DNA from: Hespellia stercorisuis DSM 15480
GTDB lineage: Bacteria; Bacillota; Clostridia; Lachnospirales; Lachnospiraceae
Direction: 5' to 3'
Length of the DNA stretch: 64,000 nucleotides
Assembly: GCF_900142165.1 (NCBI RefSeq)
Contig: NZ_FQZY01000006.1
Coordinates: forward strand, 1-64,000
Part shown: in pieces, positions 24,815 to 35,372 of the stretch
Layout: every line of letters starts with the position of its first letter
How positions within the stretch are numbered: position 1 is the first letter of the stretch
Translations under genes and position numbers: made by a program
Notes under the pieces: model-generated
The model's database searches: none
Seen by the model: the letters and a program-made list of their open reading frames with translations, nothing else
What the model was told of the DNA's origin: nothing

Positions 24815-27800
24815 ATGAAATGTAAAAAAATCTACAGACAAATAATTGCATACTTGCTAATCATTACAATGCTCATGACACAGGTCAATGTGGCAGTGGC
24901 GGCTGAAAATGATTCTGGGAAGAAATCCGTAGAGAACATTACGGATTCAACAGATGAGCTTACAACAGATGAAGAACAGAAAGAATTGGAAAGCCAGACT
25001 GATACATCTGATGTCCCATCATCTGATGAAGAGGAAACAGAGCCCGTAGAAGAAGCGGATAGTGATTCAGCAAAGACGCAGGAAGAGAGCGTGGATATTT
25101 CCCTGTATTATCAAGACAATAGAATCTGCATTTATAATGAGAAACAGCTGGTTTTAATCGGAAGTGGACAAGCTGTCAAAGAAGGTGATATTCAGGAAGG
25201 CTCGGATGGTGGAAAGGAGATTCAGGTAAATGGAACACCATTGCTTTATGGGCTGGATAGTAACTACTATCTTATGAATGATATATCACTAAGTGATGTC
25301 CGCTCATGGACACTGCCTGAGAGTTTTACAGGAACTTTTGTGAGTGGGGAGATTACAGAGGAAGATCCTCTTTATGATGAAGAATCGGACACCATCTTTA
25401 TATATAATCGCTACCAACTTGCATTGATTATGGGAGATACGGCGGAAACAGAACCTGTTATGTCTCAGGATATGATTGCAGAAAATGTTGGGTTAGGTAA
25501 TTTTATTTATCCTTCAGGTGAGGAGGATGGACAGAATTACCTCACCTATAGCTCCTCGCACCATTATGCGGTATCCCAAAAGTTTACAGAGGCAACACCG
25601 GAATTGAAGGCAAATACTTTAGTAACCTCTTTCAGTGATGAAGATGCAAAAGATGGACGAAGTTATGCGGGGCAGGTGGTCTATACCAATGGCGGCAAGG
25701 AATACATACTGATTGGAAACAAACAGCAGCTTGAGACAATCGGAAAGCCTGACGCTGACGGCAAGTATTATAAAGTTACGGAGCCGGTGTGGGGGCAGGA
25801 ACAACACTTTATAGGCCTTACACTTGACCTTGGTGCGTGGACAGACACTCAGGCTGTGCCAACGCTGCTGTATACGGGAGATGCAGACATCACGGCAGAT
25901 CAGACACTGTATGCAAAAGATACAACATATAAAGCGGTTGGAGGTTCAGACCACTCTGTAGGAATGTATCTTACACAAAAAAGAACGCTGTATATCGGCA
26001 GCAAGAAAGTAACCGATTCTAGTTCCGGTGCAATCACTTACACTTATGACCGAACTGCAACCGCTCATAATGTAAACATGGAGACAACAACGGATCTTAC
26101 CTATTCACCCACAGCCAATTATATTATTTTCCGTGATATCGATCTGACAAACGAAGCATGGACACCGATGATGTTTTCGGGAACGATGATTGGTGCAAAG
26201 GCTACAGCGGGGAGCAGTATCTGGGATGATAGTGGAATCACAGCCAGTGAAAGACCGGTCATCTCTAATGTTTCGGTGGAACAGACCGGGGAATTACCAA
26301 TTGAAAATTATATCGGTATTGGCTTCTTTGGTACCATTACAAATGAAATTAATGTAAATAATGTGGGTGTCAGTGCTGGCACGGTATCGGTCTCTAATAT
26401 AGCAATCAACAATATAGCTGTTAACAATGCATCCAATACCACGAAAAATACGCAGACTGTTATAAGCGGACTCACCACTATATTAGGCGGCTTATTAGGA
26501 GGCGTTGTAGATTTATTAATTGGTGTCATATCTTTTGGAAATGTTAAATTGAATTTAAAGGATACATTAAGTGCGCTGTTAAATGCCCGTGCAGAAGATC
26601 CTACCATTTTTGCAACAGGAACATTTGCAGGCCGAGTTGTTGGCGATGTGAACATCACAAACTGTACAGTTTCAGGCAATGTTATGGTATCAAATATCAA
26701 TGACCGTACCGGTGGATTTGTTGGATACAGTACAGGAATGACAGAGTATGATGGCTTATCTGATTTGCTTGGAATAACGGTCAACGTGTTGTCCTCTCTG
26801 CTGAATGCGATTCCTGGTTTGGGGCTGGGTGATTTGATTACCATTTTACTGGACAATGCTCTGCCGGTTGGAAGTCTAATTCCAACGGATTATATCAATC
26901 CCGTATTTGCAAACTGTAGTGTGGAAGGACTGACAGGCACACTGGGGCAGAAGGATAAAAATTATTCGGGTGGTTTTGTTGGTCAGCAGGTCGGTACGAT
27001 TATTACAGACAGCACGATTGCCGACAGTACTTACACGATTCAGGCATCCGGCTACGGCGGCGGATTTTCCGGTCTTGCAAGAGACGCTGAAATCAAAGGA
27101 TTGCTTTCGGATGTAGGGGTAGAACTGCTGAGGCTGATGCAGCCGCAGAGTATGGTGATTAATAGCAGTATAAATAACAGCAACGTAACAGTGAGTGGCG
27201 GCAATTATCTCGGCGGTTTTATTGGAGCGCAGACCAACAGCTATGCCATCAATGATAGTATAACAGGAAGTGTTGATGTATCTGCTGCAGAAAGCTTTGC
27301 GGGTGGTTTTTCCGGAATCGCAACAGTGGGCTGGCTTAGCAATCTGGGAAAAGATGAAGTTTCGGATACGAGCCTGCTTAGTACTGTAAAAGAACTTCTA
27401 ACAGGACTCTTGGGTAGCAACTCATCCAAGGGTGAGATGCTGCTTTCGCTGGTTGGTGTTTCTCCTTCTGCTATTTTAGGATGTCAGATAAATGGTGCGT
27501 CCGTTAAGGTAGCAGCGAAAGATTATGCAGGAGGCATGCTTGGGCGAGGAGATGGGGTTTATCTTGCAGCATCCAGTGCAGAATATCTGGAAAAATTATC
27601 TTATTGGAAATATGATGCTGACGGTTATACAGATACCGCAGCCATTTCTGAGCGGAACAATATACTAACTGGTTTACAGGCGGTATCAGTAGCTGAAAAT
27701 TATGCCGGAGGCATTGCCGGCAGTGTTGGAACGGCAAGTGTAGGCGGACTCCTGAACGGCACAATAGGGCTTGGCGGTTTTCTTGGATTTACTGCAAAGA

Positions 27801-30800
27801 GTGTTACGGTAACGGGTGTGGAAGCAGGATATGAGGTATCAGCAACTGGGAACTATGCCGGAGGCGGCTTTGGAGAAGCTGTTGGTGGAACTATTGCAGA
27901 CATGAATCTAAGTGCAGTAAAAAGCATTTCTGCGAACAATCGAAGCGGTGGTTTTGCAGGATGTGTTGGACCAGGTGATCTTGCCGGTACTGGAGGACTG
28001 AAGTTAAGCCTGCTGGGACTGAATTTGTTGAAAGCCAATGGACTTTTGTCTGTGGCTCAGGGCGTGAACACGACAATTGAAAATATAGAAATATATGGTA
28101 TTTCTGATGGATTTACGGTTGAAGCAACTGGAACAAATGGCGCAGGGGATACCAATATATTTACTGCATCAGGCTTTATTGCCAAGAGCAACAGTACGCA
28201 GGTGACCAATGCGAAGGTAACAAATTTACGTTCTGTAAAAGCGGACGGGACAGACGGTGTTGCCGGCGGGTTTATTGGAACTTCACAAAGCGGTGGACTG
28301 GCAGATGTTTCTGATGAAACTTCTCTTACGGATCTGATTCAAGCAGGAAATCTGCTTACAGCAGTGTCTTATTTGATCCCGAAATATACAACCTGTTCGG
28401 TTTCTTTTGTAGATGGTGGTTTCGTAGAGGCTGATACAGCTGGTGGATTTGCAGGGGATTTTCAGAGTGGAACCGTAGACAACAGTGCTAAAACAGATGA
28501 TTATTATGCTGTATATAACATTGATCATGTTACGGGAGGAAGCTATGGCGGCGGCTTCGGTGGAAAGGTCTATTCAGGTGGTCTTGCGGATTCCAACGGT
28601 GGACTCAGCATTTTGGGCGGTCTTGCAGGACTCAGCATCAGTTCGGAAAATCTGCTTGGCGTTGTAAATGCTTATGTACCTTTTATAAAATACGCAGGAG
28701 TAAAATCAGACAAGGGATTTACTGTGGTGGCAGCTACGTTAGATGACATGGATGCAGTATCTGGAAGTGCTGGTGGATTTATTGGCTATGGAAGCGGCGT
28801 ACAGATATCAAACAGTGATGTAACCAACTTGAAAAATACAAAGGTGACAGAACCTAAAACATTAGAAGCGGTGAGTGCAGATAGTTATTTTAACAATCAA
28901 AGCACATATTCCGTAACAGGCGGAAGGTACGCTGGCGGGTATATCGGATCCATGGATATCGGAAGTGCAGCTTCGGTAGGCGGCGGATTGAAGATTCTCG
29001 GAAATACCTTGCAACTTACGAATATTCTGGATGCTCTTTCCGTGGTGGTATCTACAATTGAACATTCAGACGTAACAGGAAATGTAGGCGGATTTTCTGT
29101 GCTGGCAACCGAGGCAGATAAAAATGGGGCAATCGGTATGGCAGGCGGATTTGCCGGAAATATATCCGGTGGACATATTCAGGATTCAAATTCCTATAAC
29201 TTCTCTTATGTAATAGGACAGATTGCTGCCGGCGGCTATGTAGGGAATTACGAACCGGGCAATGTTGCCAATGTGTTAGGTGATGCAAGCATACTCGGCT
29301 CCTTAGTGGATACACAAGAAGCCCTCGCTTCTCTTGCGGAAGATTTTGTTCCAACGATTCGCAATAGTAGTACTACCTGCATCCCCTGTGGTGGTGCGGT
29401 GCGGGCTCAGGCATCCTCCGATACGTCGATTCAGAGAGGAATGGCCGGTGGCTATGCGGGACATAATGAAGGCGGCAACATCTGGGGGATGAATACAGAT
29501 GGATGGAAGTCAGAAAACACAGGTGGACTTTCAGGAAGCTATACAGGCACAACAAGAGTTTGTGAAGCAATTCGTATCCGTTCTGTTTATGGAGCAGAAT
29601 ATGCCGGGGGATATACCGGGCTCATGGAAAGTGCAGACACAGCAGATACCGGAAGTCTGAAACTGCTTTGGGGACTTGTAAAAGTAAATAATCTGCTGGG
29701 CGCATTGAGTATCGTGTATCCAACAGAAGAAAATACTGCAGTCTATGGTCCTTTAGCAAAAATGGATATGGGTACATGGAACAGCTGGGTAGAACATATT
29801 GGTGTGAACGGTGGTTTCGGTGCAGATTTGGCGGAAAATGGAACCGTTACTTCGCAGGGAGAACTGGATGCGATCTTATCGAAATATATCTATGGCTATC
29901 ATGTAGTGGCAGGACGTGCGGCGTATGAAAGTGGTGCCAATGTTTCTGGAGGCGGATGTGCTGGCGGATATGTGGGAGCAATGCACAGTGGAACCATTAC
30001 AAATGGACAGGCATACGAGGCAAAGCTTGTTACTGCCATGCGGGCTGCAGGTGGATTTGCGGGAGAGATGTTCGCAAATGGTGCAGCAAAACTTGGAAGC
30101 GTGGATATTCTTGGACTCAAGCTGGATGTCGGTTCCCTGCTGAATGTTGTGGATGTATTTGTACCCGTGATCAAAGTTTCTTCGGTAACTGGTTATCAAA
30201 GTGGACTGACAGTGAAATCAATCGGAACAGATATAAAGCATAGCTGTGGTTATGCAGGCGGTTATGCAGGCTACCTATCAGGTGGACAAATATGGGGGGA
30301 TGCAGCAGATGGCTCATCCGCACAAAACTCTGCAGGAGGATGTGACAGTAAGAAGCTATATTCGGTCACAGGAAGCAATAGTGTAGGTGGTTATGTCGGT
30401 CTTGCAACAGCAGGCTCCGTATTAGATGCCAATACCAATGCCAGCAGTGGATTGTTACAGGGTATTTTAGATACACTGATCAGTACACCGAACAGCCTGT
30501 TATCCGTATTGCAGGCAACGGTTTCCACCATACGAGGTGCAAAGGTAACGGCTGTAGATGACACTTGGGGTTATACCGTAAACGGAAGCTACAAAGAAGG
30601 AACAACAACGAAATATGCGAAAAGTGCGGGAGGCTTTGCAGGTTCTCTGGAAGCAGCAGTGCTTGGCGATGCGGATGGAACGAGTAAAGTTACAGTGGAA
30701 GGTCTGCGTGGTGTTATTGGCGGTTTGTATGCCGGCGGATTTTTTGGTCTGGCAGATGTAAGCAGTGTGGCATCAGTATCAGGCAATAATACGAGCTCCG

Positions 30801-32821
30801 GAAAGACAACGATTCTTGGTCTGGTTCAGGCTGGTGAAGTGAGTGTGCTGGATGCCTTTCGGACCTATATCTATTATGGGGGAGTAACCGGTATCAGCGA
30901 GGGATTTCAGGTCAAGGCAATGGATGCAGATTCAGAAGGTATCTTAGATTCCACACGATACACCGGAAATGCAGGCGGTTTTGGCGGCGGTTTGCTAAAT
31001 GGAAGTATCAAGAATTCAAATGTACAGAATCTCAGCAGTGTATTGGGAATGAATTATACGGGTGGTTTTGTAGGACACTTAGGTAAAAATGGGACAGTGG
31101 ATGTAGACAATGCAACCGTAGCAGATCAATTGAACCTGCTTGGTGCGACTGCAGGGGTACTGGATGTATTTGGCTCCCATGTAGATGATTCTACAGTGAC
31201 TGGTATCTCGGAAGGCTATACCGTGAAATCATCAGGTGGAACGGAACAGGTTGCCGGTGGATTTGCCGGTTACAGTGATCTTTCAAAATTAGATACTTGT
31301 AAAGCCACGAATCTAAAAAAAGTGACCAGCGGACAGATTGCAGGTGGATTTGTTGGTGAGACAAAAATGAACTACGTTGCAAATGTTGAGGTAAGTTCTA
31401 CGCTGTTAAACGTAATATTAAAAGTCGTCAATGCCCTTGTGAAGCTGCTCTATCTTGATAAGGCAGAAGATTGGGGTGTGATTGATCTAGGTATTGGTAA
31501 TTTACTGGGATTAAAGGTATTAAGTGATGGACAGCTGCTCTATGTAAATCTTTTGGGATTAAAAATTGGGGTTGCACTGTCAAAAGCGGACACAGAAAAC
31601 GAACAACTAACAGATGTTGCAATCATTACATTGGGAGACTCTACGGTAAAACTTCCTTGTACCGAGGAGGGAATTGACAGCTCGGGTACCAGCCAGCTTG
31701 CTGTTACACTGATCAAGGGAAATCGAAGCAATATTGTTTCCTCTAGGGTAACAGGAATTGCACGTGGCTATGACGTGTATGGTGGCGGAGCAACAGATGA
31801 TGCGGATGGAACAGCTGAGAATGGTTATAGTGGTGGTTTTATAGGGATTAATAATGAAGGTGTATTTGAAAATAACGTAATGACCTTCTGCGATGTAGTA
31901 CGTGGTACAAAAGATTTAACCGGACCATTTACAGGAACAACCAACCTTAAGTCCACCTATTATTTCAATACGATAAGATCCATTGAGGGAACGGGCAATC
32001 AATACAGTGTCTACCGGGCATTGAATGAGAAATTAAGTAATGCGCTGACAGCGGGAAATAGCCTTATCAGTGAAGCCAAGACCGACGAAACAACGGCAAC
32101 TGCCTATAACCGTTACGATGTAAAACATCTAAATGTTATTCAAAAATATTCCGATTTGAAAGATGCGGTTATGGCAGAAGATAGTGCTGGTGATCATGCG
32201 GTTGCACTTGCTGCATATGAGAGTCCGGCAAAAGCAGTGCTTATGTCGGATACAAAGGTGCTGGATATCAATGATTCATTGACACCGGAACCGGGAGATA
32301 TGCAGGACCCGTGCGAAGAAAGTATTAATGTGACCATTCAGAAAATATGGAAGGATTGGAATGACTGGGATAAGCTTCGCCCAGATGCTATAACAGTTAC
32401 CATTTATCAAAACTATACAGATGCAGAGGGTAAGATACAGACGGTCAGATATTCCAATCCCAGTGATCCGAAGTTTGAAAATCCACTGACGCTGACAGCC
32501 ACAGAAAATGGCTCCAATTGGTCCGCAACCTGGAAAAAGGTAGTGGAAGGACTTCCAGTGGCGTTTAAGGATAAGGATGGCACCATACGATATTATTTTT
32601 ATACAGTAGAAGAAACTACGGTGGATGGATATATTACGACAATCGAATATGACAACACTGGATATGTGGCAACGATCACCAATCGCCATGACCCAGAACT
32701 TCCATTTACGGGAGGCAAAGGGCTTCTATGGCTTATTATATTAGGAGTGGCAATTGGAGGATACGGCATCTATCGCCGGGAAAAAAGAAAAAAAGAGAAA
32801 CTGAAGGAAAGCATTCCATAG
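24815..32821 (+). CDS. Giant LPXTG-anchored GLUG-repeat adhesin
   Basis: This is a 2,668-residue surface protein. It starts with a signal peptide (residues 1-32, ending VAVAA) and an acidic Ser/Glu/Asp-rich stretch to about 90. Residues 450-2450 contain roughly 29 units built around GG(F/Y)xG motifs (for example GGFVG, GGFAG, GGYVG), alternating with VTG-type strands. This resembles the GLUG motif (PF07581) and a long beta-solenoid. A Cna-B type domain with E and K residues for an isopeptide bond lies at about 2490-2620. The sorting signal is LPFTG at 2629-2633, followed by a membrane helix and a basic tail. The start at 24815 is chosen for GGGAAGGTG upstream and the signal peptide. It lies in one operon with the pilin and sortase genes and is probably the pilus tip or an associated adhesin. 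Confidence 0.9.
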   Translation: MKCKKIYRQIIAYLLIITMLMTQVNVAVAAENDSGKKSVENITDSTDELTTDEEQKELESQTDTSDVPSSDEEETEPVEEADSDSAKTQEESVDISLYYQDNRICIYNEKQLVLIGSGQAVKEGDIQEGSDGGKEIQVNGTPLLYGLDSNYYLMNDISLSDVRSWTLPESFTGTFVSGEITEEDPLYDEESDTIFIYNRYQLALIMGDTAETEPVMSQDMIAENVGLGNFIYPSGEEDGQNYLTYSSSHHYAVSQKFTEATPELKANTLVTSFSDEDAKDGRSYAGQVVYTNGGKEYILIGNKQQLETIGKPDADGKYYKVTEPVWGQEQHFIGLTLDLGAWTDTQAVPTLLYTGDADITADQTLYAKDTTYKAVGGSDHSVGMYLTQKRTLYIGSKKVTDSSSGAITYTYDRTATAHNVNMETTTDLTYSPTANYIIFRDIDLTNEAWTPMMFSGTMIGAKATAGSSIWDDSGITASERPVISNVSVEQTGELPIENYIGIGFFGTITNEINVNNVGVSAGTVSVSNIAINNIAVNNASNTTKNTQTVISGLTTILGGLLGGVVDLLIGVISFGNVKLNLKDTLSALLNARAEDPTIFATGTFAGRVVGDVNITNCTVSGNVMVSNINDRTGGFVGYSTGMTEYDGLSDLLGITVNVLSSLLNAIPGLGLGDLITILLDNALPVGSLIPTDYINPVFANCSVEGLTGTLGQKDKNYSGGFVGQQVGTIITDSTIADSTYTIQASGYGGGFSGLARDAEIKGLLSDVGVELLRLMQPQSMVINSSINNSNVTVSGGNYLGGFIGAQTNSYAINDSITGSVDVSAAESFAGGFSGIATVGWLSNLGKDEVSDTSLLSTVKELLTGLLGSNSSKGEMLLSLVGVSPSAILGCQINGASVKVAAKDYAGGMLGRGDGVYLAASSAEYLEKLSYWKYDADGYTDTAAISERNNILTGLQAVSVAENYAGGIAGSVGTASVGGLLNGTIGLGGFLGFTAKSVTVTGVEAGYEVSATGNYAGGGFGEAVGGTIADMNLSAVKSISANNRSGGFAGCVGPGDLAGTGGLKLSLLGLNLLKANGLLSVAQGVNTTIENIEIYGISDGFTVEATGTNGAGDTNIFTASGFIAKSNSTQVTNAKVTNLRSVKADGTDGVAGGFIGTSQSGGLADVSDETSLTDLIQAGNLLTAVSYLIPKYTTCSVSFVDGGFVEADTAGGFAGDFQSGTVDNSAKTDDYYAVYNIDHVTGGSYGGGFGGKVYSGGLADSNGGLSILGGLAGLSISSENLLGVVNAYVPFIKYAGVKSDKGFTVVAATLDDMDAVSGSAGGFIGYGSGVQISNSDVTNLKNTKVTEPKTLEAVSADSYFNNQSTYSVTGGRYAGGYIGSMDIGSAASVGGGLKILGNTLQLTNILDALSVVVSTIEHSDVTGNVGGFSVLATEADKNGAIGMAGGFAGNISGGHIQDSNSYNFSYVIGQIAAGGYVGNYEPGNVANVLGDASILGSLVDTQEALASLAEDFVPTIRNSSTTCIPCGGAVRAQASSDTSIQRGMAGGYAGHNEGGNIWGMNTDGWKSENTGGLSGSYTGTTRVCEAIRIRSVYGAEYAGGYTGLMESADTADTGSLKLLWGLVKVNNLLGALSIVYPTEENTAVYGPLAKMDMGTWNSWVEHIGVNGGFGADLAENGTVTSQGELDAILSKYIYGYHVVAGRAAYESGANVSGGGCAGGYVGAMHSGTITNGQAYEAKLVTAMRAAGGFAGEMFANGAAKLGSVDILGLKLDVGSLLNVVDVFVPVIKVSSVTGYQSGLTVKSIGTDIKHSCGYAGGYAGYLSGGQIWGDAADGSSAQNSAGGCDSKKLYSVTGSNSVGGYVGLATAGSVLDANTNASSGLLQGILDTLISTPNSLLSVLQATVSTIRGAKVTAVDDTWGYTVNGSYKEGTTTKYAKSAGGFAGSLEAAVLGDADGTSKVTVEGLRGVIGGLYAGGFFGLADVSSVASVSGNNTSSGKTTILGLVQAGEVSVLDAFRTYIYYGGVTGISEGFQVKAMDADSEGILDSTRYTGNAGGFGGGLLNGSIKNSNVQNLSSVLGMNYTGGFVGHLGKNGTVDVDNATVADQLNLLGATAGVLDVFGSHVDDSTVTGISEGYTVKSSGGTEQVAGGFAGYSDLSKLDTCKATNLKKVTSGQIAGGFVGETKMNYVANVEVSSTLLNVILKVVNALVKLLYLDKAEDWGVIDLGIGNLLGLKVLSDGQLLYVNLLGLKIGVALSKADTENEQLTDVAIITLGDSTVKLPCTEEGIDSSGTSQLAVTLIKGNRSNIVSSRVTGIARGYDVYGGGATDDADGTAENGYSGGFIGINNEGVFENNVMTFCDVVRGTKDLTGPFTGTTNLKSTYYFNTIRSIEGTGNQYSVYRALNEKLSNALTAGNSLISEAKTDETTATAYNRYDVKHLNVIQKYSDLKDAVMAEDSAGDHAVALAAYESPAKAVLMSDTKVLDINDSLTPEPGDMQDPCEESINVTIQKIWKDWNDWDKLRPDAITVTIYQNYTDAEGKIQTVRYSNPSDPKFENPLTLTATENGSNWSATWKKVVEGLPVAFKDKDGTIRYYFYTVEETTVDGYITTIEYDNTGYVATITNRHDPELPFTGGKGLLWLIILGVAIGGYGIYRREKRKKEKLKESIP

Positions 32822-32938
32822 AAAACGGAGGGGAAAATATGAGTCGGAATTCCAGATTGCCACCAGAAAAATTCTATTAGGTAACTATAAATTTAAGATA
32901 AAGACAAAAAAGAAAGGCACAAAGAAAAGGTGACGAAG

Positions 32939-34522
32939 ATGAAAAGGTTTAAGAAAATGAAAACCATGCTGGCAGTGCTGCTGGCCATGGTACTGACACT
33001 GGGGATGGGCACAAGTGTATTTGCAGCAGCTAACAACAGCATACAGGTAACAGGCAATAAGGAGTTTGCGGGTAAGAAAGTGGACGCTTATCAGATGTTT
33101 AGTGCGACAACATCGGGTACTGCAATTGCGTATACGTTAAATCCACAGTATGAGAGTTTTTTCAAGAGCAATGCAGATTATGGATGCACGGACCTCACAG
33201 GTACGGCATTATCTGACGCAGCATATCAGTATGTTCAGAAGTTAGGAAGCAATGATGATGCTAAAGTAACAGCATTTGCAAAGGAAGTTTCTGACTATAT
33301 GAGAAATAATACTACTGAAACATTTACTGTTGCAGGAACTGCAACAGCATCTGAGACGGGCGCAGCAACTATTACTGGTCTTGAGGATGGATATTATCTT
33401 GTGCTCCCAGATAGTGGTTCAACCAGTGCTACAAGAAAAACCGCTGCACAGTTAATCAGTGTGACAGGTGGAAGTACAGAAGCAATCAACTTAAAAAGTG
33501 AGTATCCAACGGTTGACAAAGAGATTACCGGTGGAACTGCGCCGGGAGCAACAGATGCAAATATTGGAGATACCGTGACCTTTACACTGACATCAAAAGT
33601 ACCGGATATGACAGATTATGATACCTACACTTTTAAGTTTCTGGATACCCTTTCAAAAGGGCTGACCTTTGGTTCCGTTACAAGCGTAACTGTTGATGGA
33701 GTTGCAATTACCCCGGAGACTGACTATACGGTATCATCAGCACCAAATACAACAGATAATACCAAGACAGATGTAACGATAGAGCTGACAGGAATGAAAG
33801 ATAAGTATGCTGACAAGGCAGGGAAGACGATCGTTGTTACTTATACCGCTACGTTGAATGAAAATGCTGTAAGTGGAACAGTTGGAAATGAAAACTCCGC
33901 TAAAATAGAGTATTCAAATGACCCTACTGGAAATGGAACAGGAACATCCACACCAGATGTAGTAAAAACATATACCTTTGACTTTACTCTTGATAAATAT
34001 ACCGGTACATACGGCAATGATGCAACACGTCTTGCGGGAGCAACCTTTGAACTTCGCAAAGGAGCGGATGCAGGTTCTGCAGCAGCAATCAGTCTGATTC
34101 AGGTGAAGGCTGGAACCGCTACAGAAGCAGCAGTTTATCGTCCGGCGAAGGCTGGTGAGACTGGAACGGTTACATCTGTAACGACTCCGGAAAGTGGTAA
34201 GATTCAGTTTACAGGTCTGGACGCAGGAACCTATTATCTGTTCGAGACAGCGGCACCAGATGGATATAACAAATTAGCAGCACCTATTACAGTTGAAATT
34301 AGCGCTGATTATAATAAGACTACAGGAGAATTAGAGACAGTATCTGTTAAGTACAATGGTACAGCTGCTGAAACTGGAAATATTGTTCCGGTCCAGAATA
34401 ATACAGGTACCACTCTTCCAAGCACTGGTGGACTTGGTACATTACTTCTTACCATCGCAGGTGTGTGTCTTGTGATCTTTGGACTGGTACGTCGTAACAG
34501 AAAAATGAAGGTAAATGGTTAA
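32939..34522 (+). CDS. SpaA/SpaH-type LPXTG major pilin
   Basis: This is a 527-residue protein with a signal peptide (residues 1-32), an N-terminal pilin domain, and the pilin-type YPTVDKEI segment whose lysine would form the inter-subunit bond. A middle D2 domain with conserved Lys/Asp/Asn and a C-terminal SpaA-like Cna-B domain (TFELRKG..., FTGLDAGTYYLFETAAPDGY) follow. LPSTG lies at 493-497, then a membrane helix and RRNRK. Class C sortases polymerise such pilins. Translation starts at ATG 32939, eight bases after AAAGG; the GTG at 32930 overlaps that site. Confidence 0.92.
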   Translation: MKRFKKMKTMLAVLLAMVLTLGMGTSVFAAANNSIQVTGNKEFAGKKVDAYQMFSATTSGTAIAYTLNPQYESFFKSNADYGCTDLTGTALSDAAYQYVQKLGSNDDAKVTAFAKEVSDYMRNNTTETFTVAGTATASETGAATITGLEDGYYLVLPDSGSTSATRKTAAQLISVTGGSTEAINLKSEYPTVDKEITGGTAPGATDANIGDTVTFTLTSKVPDMTDYDTYTFKFLDTLSKGLTFGSVTSVTVDGVAITPETDYTVSSAPNTTDNTKTDVTIELTGMKDKYADKAGKTIVVTYTATLNENAVSGTVGNENSAKIEYSNDPTGNGTGTSTPDVVKTYTFDFTLDKYTGTYGNDATRLAGATFELRKGADAGSAAAISLIQVKAGTATEAAVYRPAKAGETGTVTSVTTPESGKIQFTGLDAGTYYLFETAAPDGYNKLAAPITVEISADYNKTTGELETVSVKYNGTAAETGNIVPVQNNTGTTLPSTGGLGTLLLTIAGVCLVIFGLVRRNRKMKVNG

Positions 34523-34525
34523 GCC

Positions 34526-35368
34526 ATGAAAAAGAAATGCTTTGATCCCATATCCGTAATCATTATTTTGGCTGGTCTTGTGATTCTTGCCTATCCATTT
34601 GTAAGCAATTACTTACTGGAAAAAAATTCCAGTAAAGCAGTGGGGAGTTACGAAGAAGCACTTGCGAATTTAACAGACGAAGAAGCAGAACGGATATTGG
34701 AGGAAGCGAGAAACTATAATGAGCAGCTTTTTGCTCGGAATGGAAGCGAGTTGCCAAGCAATGAAAGCACTGGAACTGATAATCTGGAAGAAACCTATTG
34801 GAATATTCTAAACATTACAGACAGTGGGATGATGGGATATATTACAATTCCAAGATTAGATGAAACCATGCCAATTTATCACGGAAGTGCAGAAGAGGTA
34901 CTGCAGGTAGGAGTTGGGCACCTGCAGTATACCTCGTTTCCGGTAGGAGGAGAATCCACTCACGCAGCACTTTCCGGGCATCGAGGTCTGACTTCAGCAA
35001 AATTATTTACGGATTTGGATCAGATGAAAACAGGAGACAGATTCTATCTTCATATATTGAAGGAAACCTTTGCCTATGAAGTGAATCAGATCGTGACAGT
35101 GGAGCCGAATCAGTTAAACGAACTTTCCATTTCGCCCGGCGAAGATTATGTGACATTAGTAACCTGTACCCCTTATGGGATCAATTCCCATCGATTGTTG
35201 GTGCGGGGAACACGAATACCTTACGAAGAAAAAACAGAAGAGGAAGATGTCAAAAATGCAGGCTTTTTCATCTCACGGCAATATTTGTATCCGATCATAG
35301 GAGCTGCTGTACTATTCCTGTTTTTCATTCTTCAAAAAATAGTATCAAAAGTCAAAAGAAAGGGGTGA
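34526..35368 (+). CDS. Class C (pilus) sortase
   Basis: This 280-residue protein has an N-terminal membrane helix (10-28) and a C-terminal one (about 245-270), as usual for class C enzymes. The catalytic triad is visible: His in LSGHRGL, Cys in TLVTCTPYG and Arg in SHRLLVRG. A lid-like segment precedes YITIPRLDETMPIYHG. It joins pilin subunits through their LPXTG threonine. The gene starts 3 bp after the pilin stop codon, indicating translational coupling. Confidence 0.95.
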   Translation: MKKKCFDPISVIIILAGLVILAYPFVSNYLLEKNSSKAVGSYEEALANLTDEEAERILEEARNYNEQLFARNGSELPSNESTGTDNLEETYWNILNITDSGMMGYITIPRLDETMPIYHGSAEEVLQVGVGHLQYTSFPVGGESTHAALSGHRGLTSAKLFTDLDQMKTGDRFYLHILKETFAYEVNQIVTVEPNQLNELSISPGEDYVTLVTCTPYGINSHRLLVRGTRIPYEEKTEEEDVKNAGFFISRQYLYPIIGAAVLFLFFILQKIVSKVKRKG

Positions 35369-35372
35369 CAGT